A stretch of 11,422 nt of DNA from Collinsella sp. TF05-9AC (GCF_003438495.1 NZ_QSSH01000046.1:1-11422), one strand, 5' to 3'; counted from the first letter of the stretch, positions 1 to 6,616 are shown. Notes: generated by a model not told the origin, from the sequence alone. Made by a program: numbers and translations.

Positions 1-22
1 CGTGGGTTATACCCTAAGAGCA

Positions 23-45
23 AACCACCCTTTTTAAGGGTGGTT
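23..45 (+). terminator. hairpin, probable terminator of an upstream gene
   Basis: Perfect 10-bp stem, AACCACCCTT (23-32) with AAGGGTGGTT (36-45), and a TTT loop. The tail is only moderately T-rich (TTCTGATTT), so termination is likely but not certain. It probably ends a gene lying left of the window; no reading frame in the first 20 bases can be assigned. Confidence 0.5.
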
Positions 46-70
46 CTGATTTCCCTTGTATGTTCAGTTT

Positions 71-187
71 GTTTACATACCGTTTAGGCTGATTTCTCTA
101 CCGTTTACAGGTATTTCGCGCTAAACTAATAAACATAAGAGTAAAACATTTAGTAAACAGAACAAAACGAAACATGCGTCTGTTTAC
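71..187. promoter_or_regulatory. cluster of GTTTA-type motifs upstream of the isomerase operon
   Basis: GTTTAC or GTTTAG occurs on the plus strand at 71-76, 82-87, 103-108 and 182-187, and on the minus strand at 121-126 (CTAAAC) and 153-158 (GTAAAC). Plus-strand starts at 71, 82 and 103 are 11 and 21 bp apart, close to one and two helical turns. TGTTCAGT (61-68) is repeated in inverted form as ACTGAACA (186-193). This looks like a multi-site operator for a sugar-responsive repressor, possibly DeoR- or LacI-type, but the regulator is not in the window and an A/T-rich promoter can produce such motifs by chance. Confidence 0.4.
104..132 (+). promoter_or_regulatory. candidate promoter of the isomerase-transketolase operon
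   Basis: TTTACA (104-109) matches five of six bases of the -35 consensus. Exactly 17 bases later is TAATAA (127-132), a weak -10. The -35 overlaps one GTTTAC motif, so a repressor bound there would block polymerase. The leader to the start at 215 would be about 75 nt. The -10 is poor, so the exact placement is tentative. Confidence 0.35.
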
Positions 188-214
188 TGAACATGTGACT
201 AGGGGAGGACGTAC

Positions 215-1615
215 ATGGATAAGATCAAGCTCGGTTTTGTGCCTACGCGCCGCAGCATCTTTAGCGCGCCGGACGCGATCAAGTATCGTGGTCTGACGGC
301 TGACCGTCTGCGCGAGATCGGCGTCGACATCGTTGATATCGACGACATCAACGACGAGGGCCTGCTGTTCGACGACAGCCATATCGAGCCTATCGTCAAG
401 AAGTTCCGCGCCGAGGGCGTCGACGGCATCATGCTGTGCCACGCCAACTTTGGTACCGAGTACGTCTGCGCCCGCCTTGCCCGCGAGCTCGGTCTGCCCG
501 TGCTGCTGTGGGGCCCGCGCGACGAGCGCCCCGAGCCCGACGGCACCCGCCTGCGCGACAGCCAGTGCGGCCTGTTCGCCACCGGCAAGGTCCTGCGCCG
601 CTTCCAGGTCCCCTTCACCTACATGACCAACTGCCGCCTGACTGATCCCGAGTTCGAGCGCGGCGTCTGGGACTTCCTGGCCGTGTGCAACGTCGTTAAG
701 ACCTTCAAGCACACCCGCATCCTGCAGATGGCCACCCGCCCGTTCGACTTCTGGTCGACCATGTGCAACGAGGGCGAGCTGCTCGAGAAGTTCAACATCC
801 AGCTTTCGCCCATCCCCATGACCGAGCTTGTTCAGGCCGTGCGCGACGCCCAGGCCGACGAGCAAGCCATGGCCGCCATGCTCGCCCACATCGCCGACAG
901 CTTTGAGATCTGCATCCCCGAGGACAAGGTCCCCGCGGTCGCAGGACTCGCCATCGCCATGAAGCGTCTGGTCGAGAAGTACGGCTGCAACGCCGGCGCC
1001 ATCCAGTGCTGGAACGCCCTGCAGGACGAGCTGGGCATTATGCCCTGCGCCGCCAACGCCATCCTCAACGAGATGGGTATCCCCGTCGTCTGCGAGACCG
1101 ACATCCACGGCGCCATCACCGCGCTCATGGTCGAGGCCGCCGATCTTGGCCGTCACCGCGGCATGTTCGCCGACTGGACCGTCCGCCATCCCGACAACGA
1201 GAACGGCGAGCTGTTGCAGCACTGCGGCCCCTGGCCCTGCAGCTGCGCGGCCGTCAAGCCCAAGCTCACCTATCCGCTGGCCTTCGATCACCCCGGCGCG
1301 CTGACGGCCGAGGCCAAGCACGGCGACCTCACCCTTGCCCGCTTTGAAGGCGACAACGGCGAGTACTCGCTGCTGCTGGGCAATGCCCGCGGCATCGACG
1401 GCCCGGCCGGTATGGGCACCTACCTGTGGGTCGAGGTCGAGAACCTCAAGCGCCTCGAGGCAAAGATCGTCGAGGGCCCCTACATCCACCACTGCGTGGC
1501 CATCCACGCCAACGTGGTGCCGGTGCTCTACGAGGCATGCAAGTACATCGGCATCCAGCCCGACCTGTACGACCCCATCGAAGAAGACGTCAAAGCCTAC
1601 CTGCGAGGAGAGTAG
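215..1615 (+). CDS. L-fucose/L-arabinose isomerase-family sugar ketol isomerase
   Basis: The 466-residue protein resembles the FucI/AraA fold family, metal-dependent cytoplasmic enzymes that interconvert aldoses and ketoses. The N-terminal half (about 1-160) is Rossmann-like. The C-terminal half carries the probable metal and substrate residues: QDELGI (270-275), VCETDIHGA (292-300) with Glu294 and Asp296, the equivalent of the ATENDS segment of FucI, His336 in QHCGPW, and IHHC (424-427) near the C-terminus. It is shorter than E. coli FucI (about 590) and AraA (500), as in the 'L-fucose isomerase-like' group. The start is ATG 215 behind AGGGGAGG (201-208). It is the first gene of an operon with a split transketolase 2 nt downstream. 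Family is confident from motifs; the substrate is unknown, since the family includes enzymes for pentoses, deoxyhexoses and modified hexoses. Confidence 0.85.
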   Translation: MDKIKLGFVPTRRSIFSAPDAIKYRGLTADRLREIGVDIVDIDDINDEGLLFDDSHIEPIVKKFRAEGVDGIMLCHANFGTEYVCARLARELGLPVLLWGPRDERPEPDGTRLRDSQCGLFATGKVLRRFQVPFTYMTNCRLTDPEFERGVWDFLAVCNVVKTFKHTRILQMATRPFDFWSTMCNEGELLEKFNIQLSPIPMTELVQAVRDAQADEQAMAAMLAHIADSFEICIPEDKVPAVAGLAIAMKRLVEKYGCNAGAIQCWNALQDELGIMPCAANAILNEMGIPVVCETDIHGAITALMVEAADLGRHRGMFADWTVRHPDNENGELLQHCGPWPCSCAAVKPKLTYPLAFDHPGALTAEAKHGDLTLARFEGDNGEYSLLLGNARGIDGPAGMGTYLWVEVENLKRLEAKIVEGPYIHHCVAIHANVVPVLYEACKYIGIQPDLYDPIEEDVKAYLRGE

Positions 1616-1617
1616 AA

Positions 1618-2454
1618 ATGGCAACTATCGAAGAGCTTGAGTCCCTGCGCTGGGACCTCCGCCGCGATTGCGTCGACATCATCATGGCCGGCGCCGGCGG
1701 CCACATCGGCGGCGACATGTCGGTGATCGACGCCCTCATGACCCTCTACGCCAACCATCTGAACATTTCGCCCGAGACCGTCGACGATCCCAACCGCGAT
1801 CGCTTCGTGCTCTCCAAGGGCCACGCCATGGAGGCCTACTACGCGGTGCTGTGTCACGAGGGCTACCTGGACCTCGACGACGTCAAGGCCCGCTTCTCCA
1901 GGTTCGGCAGCCCCTACATCGGCCATCCCAACAACAAGCTCAAGGGCATCGAGATGAACTCCGGTTCGCTCGGCCACGGCCTGCCCGTGGCGGTGGGCAT
2001 GGCACTTGCCGGCAAGATGGACGGTCGCGACTACCGCGTCTACACCATCATGGGCGACGGCGAGCTTGCCGAGGGCTCGGTCTGGGAGGGCGCCATGAGT
2101 GGCGGCAACTACCAGCTCGATAACCTGTGCGCGCTCGTGGACCGCAACCGTCTGCAGATCAGCGGCAGCACCGAGGACGTCATGAAGCAGGACTCGCAGG
2201 AGGAGCGCTGGGCCGCCTTCGGTTGGAACGTGCTGTCCATTCCGGGCAACGACGTCCATGCCATCGACGCCGCGCTGACGCTTGCGGCCGAGACCAAGGG
2301 TAAGCCCACGGTCATCATCCTCAACACGGTGAAGGGCTACGGCTCGCCCGTCATGGAGGACAAGGCCGGCTGGCATCACCACCTGCCCAACGACGAGGAA
2401 TATGCCCAGATCATCGCCGATTTCGCTGCCCATAAGGAGGCCATCAATGGCTAA
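1618..2454 (+). CDS. transketolase, N-terminal (TPP-binding) subunit
   Basis: The 278-residue protein is the first half of a split transketolase. It binds thiamine diphosphate and Mg2+ and, with the next gene product, moves a two-carbon ketol unit from a ketose phosphate to an aldose phosphate. Visible motifs are GHIGGDMS (28-35), SKGHA (67-71), GSLGHGLPVAVGMAL (116-130), the TPP motif GDGELAEGSVWEG (146-158) leading to LDNLCALVDRN, and GWHHHLP (251-257). The start ATG 1618 lies 2 nt after the isomerase stop with GAGGAG just upstream (1606-1611); a longer in-frame extension from 1426 would run inside the isomerase gene and is rejected. Length fits the split-subunit family (about 270-285). Coupling to an isomerase points to a specialised sugar route rather than the housekeeping enzyme. 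Confidence 0.9.
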   Translation: MATIEELESLRWDLRRDCVDIIMAGAGGHIGGDMSVIDALMTLYANHLNISPETVDDPNRDRFVLSKGHAMEAYYAVLCHEGYLDLDDVKARFSRFGSPYIGHPNNKLKGIEMNSGSLGHGLPVAVGMALAGKMDGRDYRVYTIMGDGELAEGSVWEGAMSGGNYQLDNLCALVDRNRLQISGSTEDVMKQDSQEERWAAFGWNVLSIPGNDVHAIDAALTLAAETKGKPTVIILNTVKGYGSPVMEDKAGWHHHLPNDEEYAQIIADFAAHKEAING

Positions 2455-3388
2455 CAAGATCGCCAACCGCAAGGTTATCTGCGACACGCTGCTCGAGGCC
2501 GCCGAGACCGATAAGGACATCGTCGTCCTGTGCTCCGACTCCCGCGGCTCCGCATCGCTCACGCCGTTCTTCGATCAGTATCCCCAGCAGTCCGTTGAGG
2601 TCGGCATCGCCGAGCAGGACCTGGTGAGCATCGCCGCCGGCATGGCTTCGTGCGGCAAGAAGGCCTGGGCCGCCTCGCCGGCGTCCTTTGTGACCACGCG
2701 TTCGTATGAGCAGTGCAAGGTCGACGTTTCGTACTCCAACACCAACGTCAAGCTCATCGGCATCTCGGGCGGCGTGTCCTACGGCGCCCTGGGTATGAGC
2801 CACCATTCCGCTCAGGATATCGCCGCCATGAGCGCGATTCCCAATATGCGCGTGTATCTGCCGAGCGATCGCTTCCAGACCGCCGAGCTCGTGCGCGCCT
2901 TGGTCGCCGACAACAAGCCGGCCTACATCCGCGTGGGCCGCAACCCGGTCGAGGACGTGTACACCGAGGGCGAGTGCCCGTTTCAGATGGATCGCGCCAC
3001 CTGGGTGCGCCGCGGCACCGATGTGACGATCGTCGCCACCGGCGAGATGGTTCGCCATGCCGTGGTCGCCGCCGACCTGCTGGCCGAGCAGGGCATTTCG
3101 GCAACGGTGCTCGACATGTACTGTGTGAAGCCGCTCGACGCCGAGGCCGTGATTGAGGCCGCCGGGGCCACGCGCGCCGTCGTGACCGTCGAGGAGCACA
3201 GCCCCTTCGGTGGCCTGGGTTCCATGGTCGCGCAGGTCGTGGGCGAGCATTGCCCGCGTCCGGTCAAGTGCCTGAGCCTGCCCGACGCGCCGGTCATCAC
3301 CGGCACGAGCCCCGAGGTCTTTGCGCACTACGGCCTCACCGGCGAAGGCATTGCCAAGACGGTCGCCGAGTTCCTTCCCGCAGAGTAA
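2447..3388 (+). CDS. transketolase, C-terminal subunit
   Basis: The 313-residue protein holds the pyrimidine-binding domain and the C-terminal domain of a split transketolase. GIAEQDLVSIAAGMA (53-67) contains the catalytic Glu56 that activates the thiamine ring. HHSAQDIAAM (119-128) matches the conserved histidine segment, and EEHSPFGGLG (249-258) belongs to the transketolase C domain. ATG 2447 overlaps the previous gene by 8 nt and is preceded by AAGGAGG (2434-2440), so the two subunits are probably translationally coupled and made in equal amount. Two-subunit transketolases of this layout occur in apiose catabolism (apulose-4-phosphate transketolase) and in the sulfoquinovose transketolase route (SqwGH); both are precedents only, not identifications. 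Confidence 0.9.
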   Translation: MANKIANRKVICDTLLEAAETDKDIVVLCSDSRGSASLTPFFDQYPQQSVEVGIAEQDLVSIAAGMASCGKKAWAASPASFVTTRSYEQCKVDVSYSNTNVKLIGISGGVSYGALGMSHHSAQDIAAMSAIPNMRVYLPSDRFQTAELVRALVADNKPAYIRVGRNPVEDVYTEGECPFQMDRATWVRRGTDVTIVATGEMVRHAVVAADLLAEQGISATVLDMYCVKPLDAEAVIEAAGATRAVVTVEEHSPFGGLGSMVAQVVGEHCPRPVKCLSLPDAPVITGTSPEVFAHYGLTGEGIAKTVAEFLPAE

Positions 3389-3391
3389 TTG

Positions 3392-3426
3392 GAATGTGAC
3401 AAAGGGACAGTCCCTTTGTCACATTC
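3392..3426. repeat. perfect GGGACAG-type intergenic palindrome
   Basis: Two perfect 16-bp arms (3392-3407 and 3411-3426) surround the 3-nt loop CAG. The core reads GTGACAAAGGGA...TCCCTTTGTCAC. It sits 4 nt after the transketolase stop and 7 nt before the kinase Shine-Dalgarno. There is no T-run after it, so it is not a classical terminator. The type resembles dispersed REP-like palindromes, often linked to REP-associated tyrosine transposases. It may lower expression of the kinase or protect the 3' end of the upstream mRNA. Confidence 0.85.
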
Positions 3427-3444
3427 ATTTTGAAAGGGGTGGCC

Positions 3445-4935
3445 ATGGGCCGCTACATCATCGGAATCGATCAATCCACGCAGGGCACCAAGGCGCTGCT
3501 GGTGGACGAGGGCGGCCATCTGATTCATCGTGCCGACCGCGCGCATCGCCAGATCGTCAACGAGGCCGGCTGGGTGAGCCATGATCCGGCCGAGATCGCG
3601 GCCAACGTTCTGGCCGTGGCGCGCGCCGTGGTGGAGGAGACCGGGGTCGACCCGGCCGACGTCGCCGGCATTGGCATTTCTAACCAGCGTGAGACCACCG
3701 TTGCCTGGAACCGTGCGACGGGCGAGCCGCTGTGCGACGCCGTGGTGTGGCAGTGCGCCCGCGCCCGTGAACTGTGTGACGAGCTGGCCGCCCGCGAGGG
3801 CGTGACCGAGCTGGTGCGCGACACGACGGGCCTGGTGCTCTCGCCTTACTATCCGGCGGGCAAGATGGCTTGGATCCTCGCGAACGTTCCGGCGGCTGCC
3901 GAGGCCGCGGCGTCGGGTGAGCTGTGTCTGGGCACCATCGATGCCTGGGTGGTCTGGACGCTCACGGGCGGCGCGGAGTTTCGCTGTGACTGGTCCAATG
4001 CCAGCCGCACGCAGCTCTTCGACCTGCGCCGTGGCTGCTGGAGCGAGCCGGTGTGCGAGGCCTTTGGCATCGATCCGGCCTGCCTGCCGCAGGTGACTGA
4101 TTCCGACGGTCTGTTTGGCACAACGGACCTGGATGGCTTTTTGCCCGCGCCTGTGCCGGTGCACGGCGTGCTGGGCGACAGCCATGCGGCCCTGTTTGCG
4201 CAGGGTTGCCACAGCCGCGGCATGGCCAAAGCGACCTATGGCACCGGTAGCTCGGTCATGATGAACGTCGGCAACGAGTTTGTCGCCAGCTCGCACGGGC
4301 TTTCGAGCTCGCTTGCGTGGCGTATGGATGGCGTGACCGAGTATGTACTCGAGGGCAACGTGAGCTACGCCGGCGCCGTCAAGACCTGGCTGCGCGACGA
4401 CCTGGAGCTCATCAACAACCCCGAGGAGGTCACCGACCTGTGCTACGCCGCCAACCCGGCGAGCCATGTCTACTTTGTGCCGGCGTTTACCGGCCTGGGT
4501 GCGCCGCACTGGGCAAGTGATGCCGAGGGATGCGTTTTTGGTATGACACGCACCACGGGCCGCGCGGAGTTCGTAAAGGCTGCCGACGAGTCGATCGCCT
4601 ATCAGATTTTTGACGTCATTGATGCGATGGTCGAGGATTCGGGCGCGGCGCTTGCCGAGCTTCGTGTTGACGGCGGCCCCACGCGCGACGCGTACCTGAT
4701 GCAGTTTGAGAGCGATTTGGTCGGCTCGCCCATCCGCATTGCGAGCAACGACGAGATGAGCGGTCTGGGCGCGGCTTGGGCCTGCGGTATCGCGCTGGGC
4801 ATGTATACGCGCGATGTCGTCGACGTCTACGGCGCCCGTGGCATCGTGGAGCCGTCGATGCCCACTGACGAGCGAGCCAAAAAGATCGCCGGCTGGCGCC
4901 ATGCAGTGGCCGCGACTATCTCGTACACCGCCTAG
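3445..4935 (+). CDS. FGGY-family carbohydrate kinase, glycerol kinase-like
   Basis: The 496-residue cytoplasmic kinase of the FGGY family (ATPase fold of hexokinase/actin type) is closest in pattern to GlpK. ATP/phosphate segments are GIDQSTQGTKA (7-17), YGTGSSVMMN (265-274) and VDGGPTRD (408-415). GlpK polyol-binding residues appear retained at Arg82, Glu83, Tyr135 and Asp245. The GlpK motif GDQQAALF is instead GDSHAALF (244-251), so Gln246 is replaced by Ser; this touches the substrate pocket and suggests a substrate other than glycerol. GTIDAWVVWTLTGG (163-176) and SNASRTQLFD are family typical. ATG 3445 is chosen because AAAGGGG (3433-3439) lies 5 nt upstream; an in-frame TTG at 3430 has no ribosome site. 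Its position after the isomerase and transketolase suggests it phosphorylates the ketose made by the isomerase. A true glycerol kinase that merely lies nearby is the main alternative. Confidence 0.8.
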   Translation: MGRYIIGIDQSTQGTKALLVDEGGHLIHRADRAHRQIVNEAGWVSHDPAEIAANVLAVARAVVEETGVDPADVAGIGISNQRETTVAWNRATGEPLCDAVVWQCARARELCDELAAREGVTELVRDTTGLVLSPYYPAGKMAWILANVPAAAEAAASGELCLGTIDAWVVWTLTGGAEFRCDWSNASRTQLFDLRRGCWSEPVCEAFGIDPACLPQVTDSDGLFGTTDLDGFLPAPVPVHGVLGDSHAALFAQGCHSRGMAKATYGTGSSVMMNVGNEFVASSHGLSSSLAWRMDGVTEYVLEGNVSYAGAVKTWLRDDLELINNPEEVTDLCYAANPASHVYFVPAFTGLGAPHWASDAEGCVFGMTRTTGRAEFVKAADESIAYQIFDVIDAMVEDSGAALAELRVDGGPTRDAYLMQFESDLVGSPIRIASNDEMSGLGAAWACGIALGMYTRDVVDVYGARGIVEPSMPTDERAKKIAGWRHAVAATISYTA

Positions 4936-4973
4936 CATGATTTTTCTGGGACGGGGATCAAATAATCATCGGT

Positions 4974-5011
4974 CCTCGTCCCAGGCGGCTAATTTGGGAC
5001 GGGGCTTTTTT
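4974..5011 (+). terminator. intrinsic terminator between the kinase gene and luxS
   Basis: The stem CCTCGTCCCA (4974-4983) with TGGGACGGGG (4995-5004) has 10 pairs including one G.U and an 11-nt loop. It is followed by C and six T (5006-5011). This is the best Rho-independent terminator shape on the plus strand after the kinase stop, and it would separate luxS from the sugar operon. Confidence 0.65.
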
Positions 5012-5023
5012 GACTGGTATGAT
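4994..5023 (+). promoter_or_regulatory. candidate luxS promoter with extended -10
   Basis: TATGAT (5018-5023) is preceded by TGG, giving an extended -10, and TTGGGA (4994-4999) lies 18 nt upstream as a possible -35. Transcription would begin near 5030, downstream of the terminator and inside the loop of the C:D repeat, leaving only segment D in the leader. Another TTGACT at 5010-5015 has no good -10 partner. Confidence 0.35.
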
Positions 5024-5087
5024 TGGCGTGACCATTCGAACCAGCTAAAAGAGCCCCGTCCCAAATTGACTATCGAGAGGATCTGCC

Positions 5088-5576
5088 ATGGAGCGCATTG
5101 CGAGCTTTTCTGTCGATCATCTGCTGCTTGAGCCCGGCGTATACGTGAGTCGCATCGACCGCGATTCGGCGACCGGCGCTGCCGTCACCACCTTTGACCT
5201 GCGTCTGACCACGCCCAATAAAGAGCCGGTCATGAACACGGCCGAGTGCCATACCATCGAGCACCTGGGCGCGACGTTTCTGCGTAATCACGCCGAGTGG
5301 TCGAGCCGAATCGTCTACTTTGGCCCCATGGGCTGCCGCACGGGCTTTTACCTGGTCGTGTTTGGCGAGGTGACGAGCGAGGAGATCCTGCCGCTCGTGC
5401 GCGAGCTCTTTGAGTTCGTCGCCGACTTTGAGGGCGATGTCCCCGGTGCCGCTCCCGAGGAGTGCGGCAACTACCTGGATCAGAACCTTCCCATGGCAAA
5501 CTGGCTCGCGCGCCGCTACCTCGACCGCGACCTGGCCGATATCGACGAGAAGCACCTGCACTACCAGCAGGCGTAA
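5088..5576 (+). CDS. luxS: S-ribosylhomocysteine lyase LuxS
   Basis: The 162-residue cytosolic metalloenzyme of the activated methyl cycle cleaves S-ribosylhomocysteine to homocysteine and 4,5-dihydroxy-2,3-pentanedione, the precursor of autoinducer-2. The metal site is complete: HTIEHL gives His55 and His59, and EECGNY gives Cys126. Catalytic Glu58 and Cys83 (MGCRTGFY) are present, and His11 and Arg39 match substrate-contact positions of the family. Length is typical (about 155-170). ATG 5088 follows GAGAGG (5075-5080) by 7 nt. It appears to be a single-gene unit, with a terminator before it and a different-composition PTS locus after it; no mtn (pfs) or met gene is adjacent. Confidence 0.97.
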   Translation: MERIASFSVDHLLLEPGVYVSRIDRDSATGAAVTTFDLRLTTPNKEPVMNTAECHTIEHLGATFLRNHAEWSSRIVYFGPMGCRTGFYLVVFGEVTSEEILPLVRELFEFVADFEGDVPGAAPEECGNYLDQNLPMANWLARRYLDRDLADIDEKHLHYQQA

Positions 5577-5673
5577 GGATTGCCTTCTGCTTCTAAACCG
5601 TTCACATGGAGATATCGACCGTTTAACTGTTTAGTAATGTTTACACGAGGTCATTTACGGTGTTTCGCTTAAA
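5577..5673. promoter_or_regulatory. luxS-licT intergenic region with GTTTA motifs
   Basis: After the luxS stop, GTTTAA (5621-5626), GTTTAG (5629-5634) and GTTTAC (5639-5644) occur in a row, recalling the motif cluster before the isomerase operon at 71-187. The licT promoter must lie here or just before, but I could not settle a -35/-10 pair. No luxS terminator hairpin with a T-run is evident. Confidence 0.35.
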
Positions 5674-5706
5674 CTGGCAACCAGAGTGATATTCAGGCAA
5701 GGCTCC
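5674..5706 (+). promoter_or_regulatory. RAT-like antiterminator element in the licT leader
   Basis: CAGGCAA (5694-5700) matches the 3' half of the ribonucleic antiterminator targets bound by LicT/BglG proteins, and it overlaps the first arm of the following terminator as in known bgl/lic leaders. TGA-TAT-TCA can form the short upper stem. The 5' half (GGCAACCAGAGTGA) departs from the GGATTGTTACTG consensus, so this is a diverged or approximate RAT. Binding by the LicT made downstream would prevent terminator folding. Confidence 0.5.
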
Positions 5707-5765
5707 TGAAGCAGCATCTGTCGACATTGATTGTCGGATTCTGCTTCGGGAGCCTTGTTTTGTTT
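5698..5765 (+). terminator. leader terminator upstream of licT
   Basis: A 17-bp stem, 5698-5714 with 5741-5757, has a single G.U pair and is followed by TTTTGTTT. The loop contains a small inner stem (TCGACA/TGTCGG). It ends 11 nt before the licT start, so it must be conditional for licT to be made: the classic autoregulated antitermination layout of BglG/LicT operons. Confidence 0.9.
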
Positions 5766-5776
5766 AAGGGGGACAC

Positions 5777-6616
5777 ATGGAAATCGTTAAACGAATTAAC
5801 ACCAGCGCTGTCCTCTGCATCGACGGAAATGGCAGGCAGCTGGTGGCATTCGGGCGTGGCCTGGGGTTTAAGGACGTTGGCGATGAATTACCGCTCTCGG
5901 AGATTCAACGAACGTTCTATAACGTTAGTTCCCGCTACATCGCTCTCATTGATGAAGTCTCGGATGAACTTCTCGAGCTGACCTCGGATGTTATTGATAT
6001 GTCGACAGGACTGCTTCCCTATGAAGTAAGCCCTAATTTGCCGTTTATTCTTGCGGACCATATCGCGTATGCAATTAAGCGCAAGGAGCAAAACATTGTT
6101 GTCCATATGCCCTTGTCTTTTGATGTTCGCCAACAATATCCCGTCGAATTCAAAATCGGCGAGTACGCGCTTCGAATAATCAGGAAACGTCTCAATGTTA
6201 GGCTTCCCGCTCATGAGACAGTTGGAATTGCCATGGCGTTTATCAATAACATGGCCGATTCGGATTCATGTGAGCTGGCTGAAGAGTTTGGCACGGACGT
6301 TTACGATCGCGTTCTCGAAGAATCAACTATTGCTGTTGAAAGACGGCTTGGTATTCAAGTTGATCGGGAGGGCTTCGATTATGCAAGGTTCGCAACCCAC
6401 CTTCAGTACCTATTCAATAGGTTGAACTCTGGCGAAAGTATCGTAAGCGACAACCGCAAGATGTATCTCTCGCTCAAAGATGATTATCCGGTGGCATCGG
6501 CGTGCGCCGATGACATCGCTTCTGTTCTCAGCCGGCTGACGGGCCAAGAACTTATAGACGAAGAAAGACTCTATCTGATGATGCATATCAATCGAATCGC
6601 ATCGAAAGCTAGGTAA
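5777..6616 (+). CDS. LicT/BglG-family transcription antiterminator
   Basis: The 279-residue regulator has an N-terminal RNA-binding CAT domain (about 1-56, with GKG-like FGRGLGF at 25-31) and two PTS regulation domains (PRD1 about 70-170, PRD2 about 175-279). The dimer binds the leader RAT and stops termination when sugar is being transported; phosphorylation of PRD histidines by the PTS sets its activity. PRD1 has its first histidine (His95, LADHIAYAI), but the second, normally in an ALHFVN-type segment, aligns to Ala154 (IAMAFINN). PRD2 retains both His208 (THLQYLF) and His270 (MMHINRI). ATG 5777 follows AAGGGGG (5766-5772). It lies directly upstream of its presumed partner EIIBC permease. 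Codon use is more A/T-rich than in the sugar operon and luxS. Confidence 0.92.
   Translation: MEIVKRINTSAVLCIDGNGRQLVAFGRGLGFKDVGDELPLSEIQRTFYNVSSRYIALIDEVSDELLELTSDVIDMSTGLLPYEVSPNLPFILADHIAYAIKRKEQNIVVHMPLSFDVRQQYPVEFKIGEYALRIIRKRLNVRLPAHETVGIAMAFINNMADSDSCELAEEFGTDVYDRVLEESTIAVERRLGIQVDREGFDYARFATHLQYLFNRLNSGESIVSDNRKMYLSLKDDYPVASACADDIASVLSRLTGQELIDEERLYLMMHINRIASKAR

Larger units (their letters stand above)
4947..5067. repeat. four-segment GGGACGGGG repeat array with alternative hairpins before luxS
   Basis: Segment A TGGGACGGGGA (4947-4957) pairs with B TCCTCGTCCCA (4973-4983) with one G.U. B also pairs with C TGGGACGGGG (4995-5004). C, extended to 4991-5006, pairs perfectly over 16 bp with D (5052-5067), and the C:D stem continues inward with a few mismatches (CTGG/CCAG). 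The pairings A:B, B:C and C:D are partly exclusive. D ends 7 nt before the luxS Shine-Dalgarno. It may be two nested REP-like elements, a luxS attenuator, or both. Confidence 0.75.

Noticed and set aside
1426..1617. N-terminal extension of the transketolase subunit
   Set aside because: It would overlap the isomerase gene by about 190 bases and reads as Arg/Pro-rich shadow sequence; ATG 1618 has a good ribosome site and matches family length.
98..1624. 508-codon minus-strand open frame opposite the isomerase
   Set aside because: It mirrors a well-supported gene in high-GC DNA; the protein is low-complexity in V, A, G, D and H with no recognisable domain, and its stop lies in the promoter region. 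Codon bias explains it.
3328..4938. 536-codon minus-strand open frame opposite the kinase
   Set aside because: Shadow of the kinase gene; composition rich in R, H, A and G without motifs, and it crosses the palindrome at 3392-3426.
4936..5087. SAM- or SAH-type riboswitch controlling luxS
   Set aside because: The structures are simple complementary arms of a repeat type; I see no riboswitch core motif.
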